From the NCBI RefSeq assembly GCF_019049105.1, contig NZ_JAHQZR010000014.1:1-36071 (forward strand): DNA of 36,071 nt, read 5' to 3'. Position 1 is the stretch's first letter, and every line of letters begins with the position of its first letter. Under the pieces are notes generated by a model. It was not told the origin of the DNA. It searched no databases and saw only the letters and a list, made by a program, of their open reading frames with translations. Source of the stretch: Leucobacter chinensis (GTDB lineage: Bacteria > Actinomycetota > Actinomycetes > Actinomycetales > Microbacteriaceae). Both the position numbers and the translations under genes were made by a program. This document shows, piece after piece, positions 33,370-36,071 of the stretch.

Positions 33370-33800
33370 TGGGTGGCGCTAGCGCTCTGCGCTTTCTGGC
33401 TCGACGTTCTGCGCTTCTTGACCCGCCTTCTTCACTTTTGACGCGTCTTCTGCGCGCCGTTCGGCTCGTGTTTGTTGATTTCGTGTTTGTTTGACGGAAA
33501 GCAGGGTGTGAGAGGGGTGAACACCCTGCTTTTCGTCAAGTAGATCGATTTGGGGCGTGCAAACCTGGCCACAGAGGCGGGTGCCGATCCGCCAGTAGCC
33601 GAGTGTGTGCCCCAGGCCCGGCGCCAGGCCCACCCGCGAGCACGCCGACCCACCCCAGCGCACGGCCAGCGCACGCGCGCCCGGCCGCCGCACGGCCCGC
33701 ACGGCCCGCGCACCCGCGCACCAACGCACCAGCGCACGGCCAACGCATCCGCGCACGGCCGCCGCACCCCACACAACCGATGTGGGTAAGGCTCCCCTTT
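33370..33800. other. Non-coding stretch of about 430 bp with low-complexity GC-rich DNA
   Basis: No believable gene is present; frames crossing it are biased Ala/Arg/Pro strings. Contents in order: a 10-bp palindrome GCGCTAGCGC (33376-33385); T-rich DNA with repeated TTCTGCGC; a long hairpin (33491-33539); then from about 33640 to 33775 a degenerate array built from GCGCACGGCC-like units. Confidence 0.6.
33491..33539. terminator. Long hairpin, 18-bp stem with one G-T pair
   Basis: TTGACGGAAAGCAGGGTG (33491-33508) pairs with CACCCTGCTTTTCGTCAA (33522-33539) around a 13-nt loop; the only non-Watson-Crick pair is one G-T. A and T runs lie inside the stem, not after it, so it may act as a bidirectional terminator or have another structural role. 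Confidence 0.6.
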
Positions 33801-33830
33801 CTTTTGAATCATTCAAAAGAGTGATAAAGT
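33801..33830 (+). promoter_or_regulatory. Autoregulatory Fur/PerR-type operator and leaderless promoter
   Basis: The palindrome CTTTTGAAT-C-ATTCAAAAG (33801-33819) overlaps a -35-like TTTTGA (33802-33807). After a 17-nt spacer comes -10 TAAAGT (33825-33830), ending 6 nt before ATG 33837, so the mRNA should be leaderless. A dyad covering the -35 of a Fur-family gene is the expected layout for self-repression and control of the catalase. Confidence 0.7.
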
Positions 33831-33836
33831 TGAGCC

Positions 33837-34289
33837 ATGACACAGCAACTCCACCTTGGTGCCGCCGAGCGGCTGAAGGGTGCTGGGCTGCGATCGACCG
33901 CGCCTCGACGTGCCGTGCTTGAGGCACTGCACCCGGGCGGGCATCTCGATGCTGCCGAGCTTTTCCAGCTTGTGCAGCGGGAGCTTCCTGACACCACGCT
34001 ACAGACCATGTATGTGGTGCTCTCGGCGCTCACCGACGCGGGGCTCGTGCGCAAGATCGAGCCGGCTGGCTCAGCTGCAAGATACGAGGTGCGGGTGGGC
34101 GACAACCACCATCACCTCATCTGTCAGGGCTGCGGGCGCATCGAAGATGTTGCCTGCACGATTGGCCACGCGCCATGCCTGACTCCCAGCGAGACGCACA
34201 ATTTTCACATCCACACAGCCGAAGTAACGTTCGTGGGCCTGTGCCCCGACTGCTACGACGCAACAGACGAATCACCAGAGAAAGGGTAA
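33837..34289 (+). CDS. Fur-family peroxide-sensing repressor (CatR/PerR-like)
   Basis: A 150-aa metalloregulator. The winged-helix DNA-binding half has [26 protein letters not shown] and [24 protein letters not shown]. The dimerisation half has the sensory/metal region [20 protein letters not shown] and [19 protein letters not shown]. The two CxxC pairs bind structural zinc. It is 2 nt upstream of a catalase gene, the arrangement of Streptomyces catR-catA, so it probably represses catalase until peroxide oxidises its metal site. A palindromic operator lies at its own promoter. Confidence 0.92.
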   Translation: MTQQLHLGAAERLKGAGLRSTAPRRAVLEALHPGGHLDAAELFQLVQRELPDTTLQTMYVVLSALTDAGLVRKIEPAGSAARYEVRVGDNHHHLICQGCGRIEDVACTIGHAPCLTPSETHNFHIHTAEVTFVGLCPDCYDATDESPEKG

Positions 34290-34291
34290 TT

Positions 34292-35794
34292 ATGGCTGAT
34301 CAGAAGATCACGACCACGCAGACCGGCACCCCTATCGCAAGCGATGAGCACTCGCTCACCGTTGGCAACGACGGCCCCACGGTTCTGCACGACCGTTACC
34401 TCGTAGAGAAGCTCGCAGCGTTCAACCGCGAGCGTGTTCCCGAGCGTAACCCGCACGCGAAGGGTGGCGGCGCCTTTGGTGAGTTCGTTGTAACCGAAGA
34501 CGTGTCGCAGTACACTCGCGCAGCAGTGTTCCAGAAGGGCGCAAAGTCTGAGACGCTCATTCGCTTCTCGTCGGTTGCTGGCGAGCAGGGTTCACCTGAC
34601 ACCTGGCGCGACGTGCGCGGCTTCTCGCTGCGTTTCTACACGACCGAGGGCAACCTCGACATCGTGGGCAACAACACCCCGACGTTCTTCATTCGCGACG
34701 GCATCAAGTTTCCTGACTTCATTCACTCGCAGAAGCGCCTCGGCGACTCAGGTCTGCGCGACGCCGACATGCAGTGGGATTTCTGGACCCTCTCACCCGA
34801 GTCGGCACACCAGGTCACGTACCTCATGGGCGACCGCGGCCTCTCGAAGTCGTGGCGCCACCTGAACGGTTACGGTTCACACACCTACCAGTGGATCAAT
34901 GCCGACGGCGAACGCTTCTGGGTCAAGTACCATTTCATCTCACACCAGGGCGTTGAGCTCATGGAGGCCGACGAAGCCGAGCGCCTCGCGGGCAGCGACG
35001 CCGACTACTACCGTCGCGACCTGTTCGACTCGATCGAGCGTGGCGACTACCCGTCGTGGGACGTCTACGTGCAGATCATGCCGTACGAAGAGGCGAAGAC
35101 CTACCGCTTCAACCCGTTCGACCTCACGAAGACCTGGCCTCAGGCTGACTACCCCCGCATCAAGGTGGGTACGTTCACGCTGAACCGCAACCCGGTCAAC
35201 TTCTTCGCCGAGATCGAGCAGGCAGCGTTCTCGCCCGGCAACCAGGTTCCCGGCACCGGCATCTCACCAGACAAGATGCTCATGGCACGCGTATTCTCGT
35301 ACCCCGACGCGCAGCGTTACCGCGTCGGCACGAACTACAACCAGCTGCCGGTTAACCAGCCTCACGCAACCGAGGCCAACAACTACATGCACCAGGGCAA
35401 CATGCAGTACCACTTCCCGCCCGCATCGCAGCGCGTCTACCACCCGAACTCGTTCGGTGCGGCAGGCGGCCCGGCTGTTGACGCTCAGGCTGGCGTAGAG
35501 GCTTCGTGGGAGTCAGACGGCGAGCTCGTACGCGCCGCGGCAACCCTGCGCGCCGACGACGGTGACTTCGTGCAGCCCGGCATTCTCTACCGTGACGTGT
35601 TCTCGGCTGAGTCGAAGGAGCGGTTCCACAACACGCTCGCCGGCCAGGCCGCTGCGATCACGATCGACGAGATTCGCGAACGCTTCTTCCAGTACTGGAC
35701 GAACGTTGACGAGGGCCTCGGCCAGATTCTGCGCGACCGCTACGCCAAGGGCGAGGGCACCGCAGCGACCGACTCACACGAGTCGGCAGAGTAA
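34292..35794 (+). CDS. katA: Monofunctional haem catalase
   Basis: A 500-aa catalase that converts hydrogen peroxide to water and oxygen. Motifs in order: catalytic His in [41 protein letters not shown], the catalytic Asn in [36 protein letters not shown], and the proximal haem Tyr in [23 protein letters not shown]. Length and the FYTTEGN box match small-subunit (clade 3) catalases. ATG 34292, with AAAGGG 5 nt upstream, is preferred over an extended frame from 34175 that lies inside the repressor gene. It is cotranscribed with the Fur-family repressor and followed by a strong terminator. Confidence 0.97.
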   Translation: MADQKITTTQTGTPIASDEHSLTVGNDGPTVLHDRYLVEKLAAFNRERVPERNPHAKGGGAFGEFVVTEDVSQYTRAAVFQKGAKSETLIRFSSVAGEQGSPDTWRDVRGFSLRFYTTEGNLDIVGNNTPTFFIRDGIKFPDFIHSQKRLGDSGLRDADMQWDFWTLSPESAHQVTYLMGDRGLSKSWRHLNGYGSHTYQWINADGERFWVKYHFISHQGVELMEADEAERLAGSDADYYRRDLFDSIERGDYPSWDVYVQIMPYEEAKTYRFNPFDLTKTWPQADYPRIKVGTFTLNRNPVNFFAEIEQAAFSPGNQVPGTGISPDKMLMARVFSYPDAQRYRVGTNYNQLPVNQPHATEANNYMHQGNMQYHFPPASQRVYHPNSFGAAGGPAVDAQAGVEASWESDGELVRAAATLRADDGDFVQPGILYRDVFSAESKERFHNTLAGQAAAITIDEIRERFFQYWTNVDEGLGQILRDRYAKGEGTAATDSHESAE

Positions 35795-35830
35795 CCACGA
35801 CCCGCGCCGCCGCACCGGCGGCTAGGGCAG

Positions 35831-35870
35831 AGGCGGGGTCTCGACTTTCGGGTCGGGGCCCCGCCTTTTT
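35831..35870 (+). terminator. Rho-independent terminator after katA
   Basis: AGGCGGGG...CCCCGCCT stem with a further inner CGAC/GTCG pairing, followed by TTTTT (35866-35870). It begins 36 nt after the katA stop. Confidence 0.9.
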
Positions 35871-35907
35871 GCGTGTGTGGCCCTCACGCGCCCGCGATCC
35901 GCGCCCT

Positions 35908-35964
35908 CGAAAGGTCAAAAAGTGTCGAATTAGTTGCACTTTTTCGACACTTTTTGACCTTTCG
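35908..35964. repeat. Perfect 22-bp inverted repeat with 13-nt centre
   Basis: Left arm 35908-35929 begins CGAAAGGTCAAAAAGTGTCG; right arm 35943-35964 is its exact reverse complement. The centre (TTAGTTGCACTTT) repeats part of the arm (GCACTTT). AT-rich arms in GC-rich DNA, between the katA terminator and the next gene, suggest an operator, a recombination-type site or a second bidirectional terminator. Confidence 0.8.
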
Positions 35965-36014
35965 GCGTCGGACGTCGCTCAAGAAGCCCCGCCTCCCTCT
36001 TTGCCAGGCTGGTT

Positions 36015-36027
36015 GTGAGTCACTCAC
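36015..36027. promoter_or_regulatory. Short palindrome GTGAGT-C-ACTCAC
   Basis: A 6-1-6 dyad 26 nt before the putative start of the next gene. It could be an operator, but it is short enough to be chance. Confidence 0.3.
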
Positions 36028-36053
36028 CCATCTATTGAAGAGGAGCCCCTGGT

Positions 36054-36071
36054 TTGTCTATCGTGCCCGGA
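36054..36071 (+). CDS. Possible start of a gene running off the right edge
   Basis: AGAGGAG (36039-36045) lies 8 nt before TTG 36054, which opens a frame (M)SIVPG up to the last base. Only six codons are visible, so the product cannot be named; the good ribosome-binding site is the sole support. Confidence 0.35.

Noticed and set aside
33376-33385. Palindrome GCGCTAGCGC as an operator
   Set aside because: A 10-bp palindrome in GC-rich DNA is expected by chance and has no promoter beside it.
33379-33927. 182-aa minus-strand frame across the gene desert
   Set aside because: It covers the long hairpin, the low-complexity array and the repressor promoter, and its start lies inside the Fur-family gene; composition is repetitive.

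Overview
The window is high-GC actinobacterial DNA. Indicators are the WhiB-family regulator, a galactofuranosyltransferase of the mycobacterial GlfT2 type, a UDP-galactopyranose mutase, frequent GTG/TTG starts, and repeated leaderless promoters (a TANNNT -10 box 6-7 nt before the start codon). The gene set fits a Microbacteriaceae-like organism; the genus is a guess. I see no rRNA, tRNA, CRISPR array, transposase or phage gene. Twenty-nine protein genes can be supported, one running off the left edge, plus a possible start of another at the right edge.

Region 1 (about 1-17,700) is a cell-surface polysaccharide locus of visibly lower GC and looser codon use. It holds a secreted LGFP-repeat protein (partial), a Wzm/Wzt (TagG/TagH-like) exporter, an LpxA-like sugar-nucleotide N-acyltransferase, a GnnA/WbpB-like UDP-GlcNAc 3-dehydrogenase, and a DPM1-like GT2 / DUF2304 / large polytopic membrane protein trio, all in one minus-strand operon. 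Then come a divergent DegT aminotransferase, a PglK/MsbA-like ABC flippase candidate, five glycosyltransferases, and a WbpI-like non-hydrolysing 2-epimerase.

Region 2 (about 17,740-26,020) is GC-richer. It holds a UDP-sugar 6-dehydrogenase (WbpA/WecC-like), Glf, a flavodoxin-like protein, a LicD-methyltransferase fusion, GlfT2 and an O-antigen-ligase-like membrane protein. The 3-dehydrogenase, aminotransferase, LpxA-like acyltransferase, 2-epimerase and 6-dehydrogenase together match the step list for a UDP-2,3-diamino-2,3-dideoxy-hexuronic acid (UDP-ManNAc3NAcA type). Glf plus GlfT2 supply galactofuranose chains.

Region 3 (about 26,100-33,370) is a conserved actinobacterial core block: manA, whiB (WhiB2/WhmD-like), a 1171-aa membrane glycosyltransferase, a DUF5719-like anchored protein and a degenerate zincin-like protein. 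Region 4 (33,370-36,071) has a 467-bp non-coding stretch with a long hairpin and low-complexity DNA. A Fur-family (CatR/PerR-like) repressor with a palindromic operator follows, then a katA-type catalase, a terminator, and a perfect 22-bp inverted repeat just before the next gene.

All product names come from reading motifs; no database search was run.
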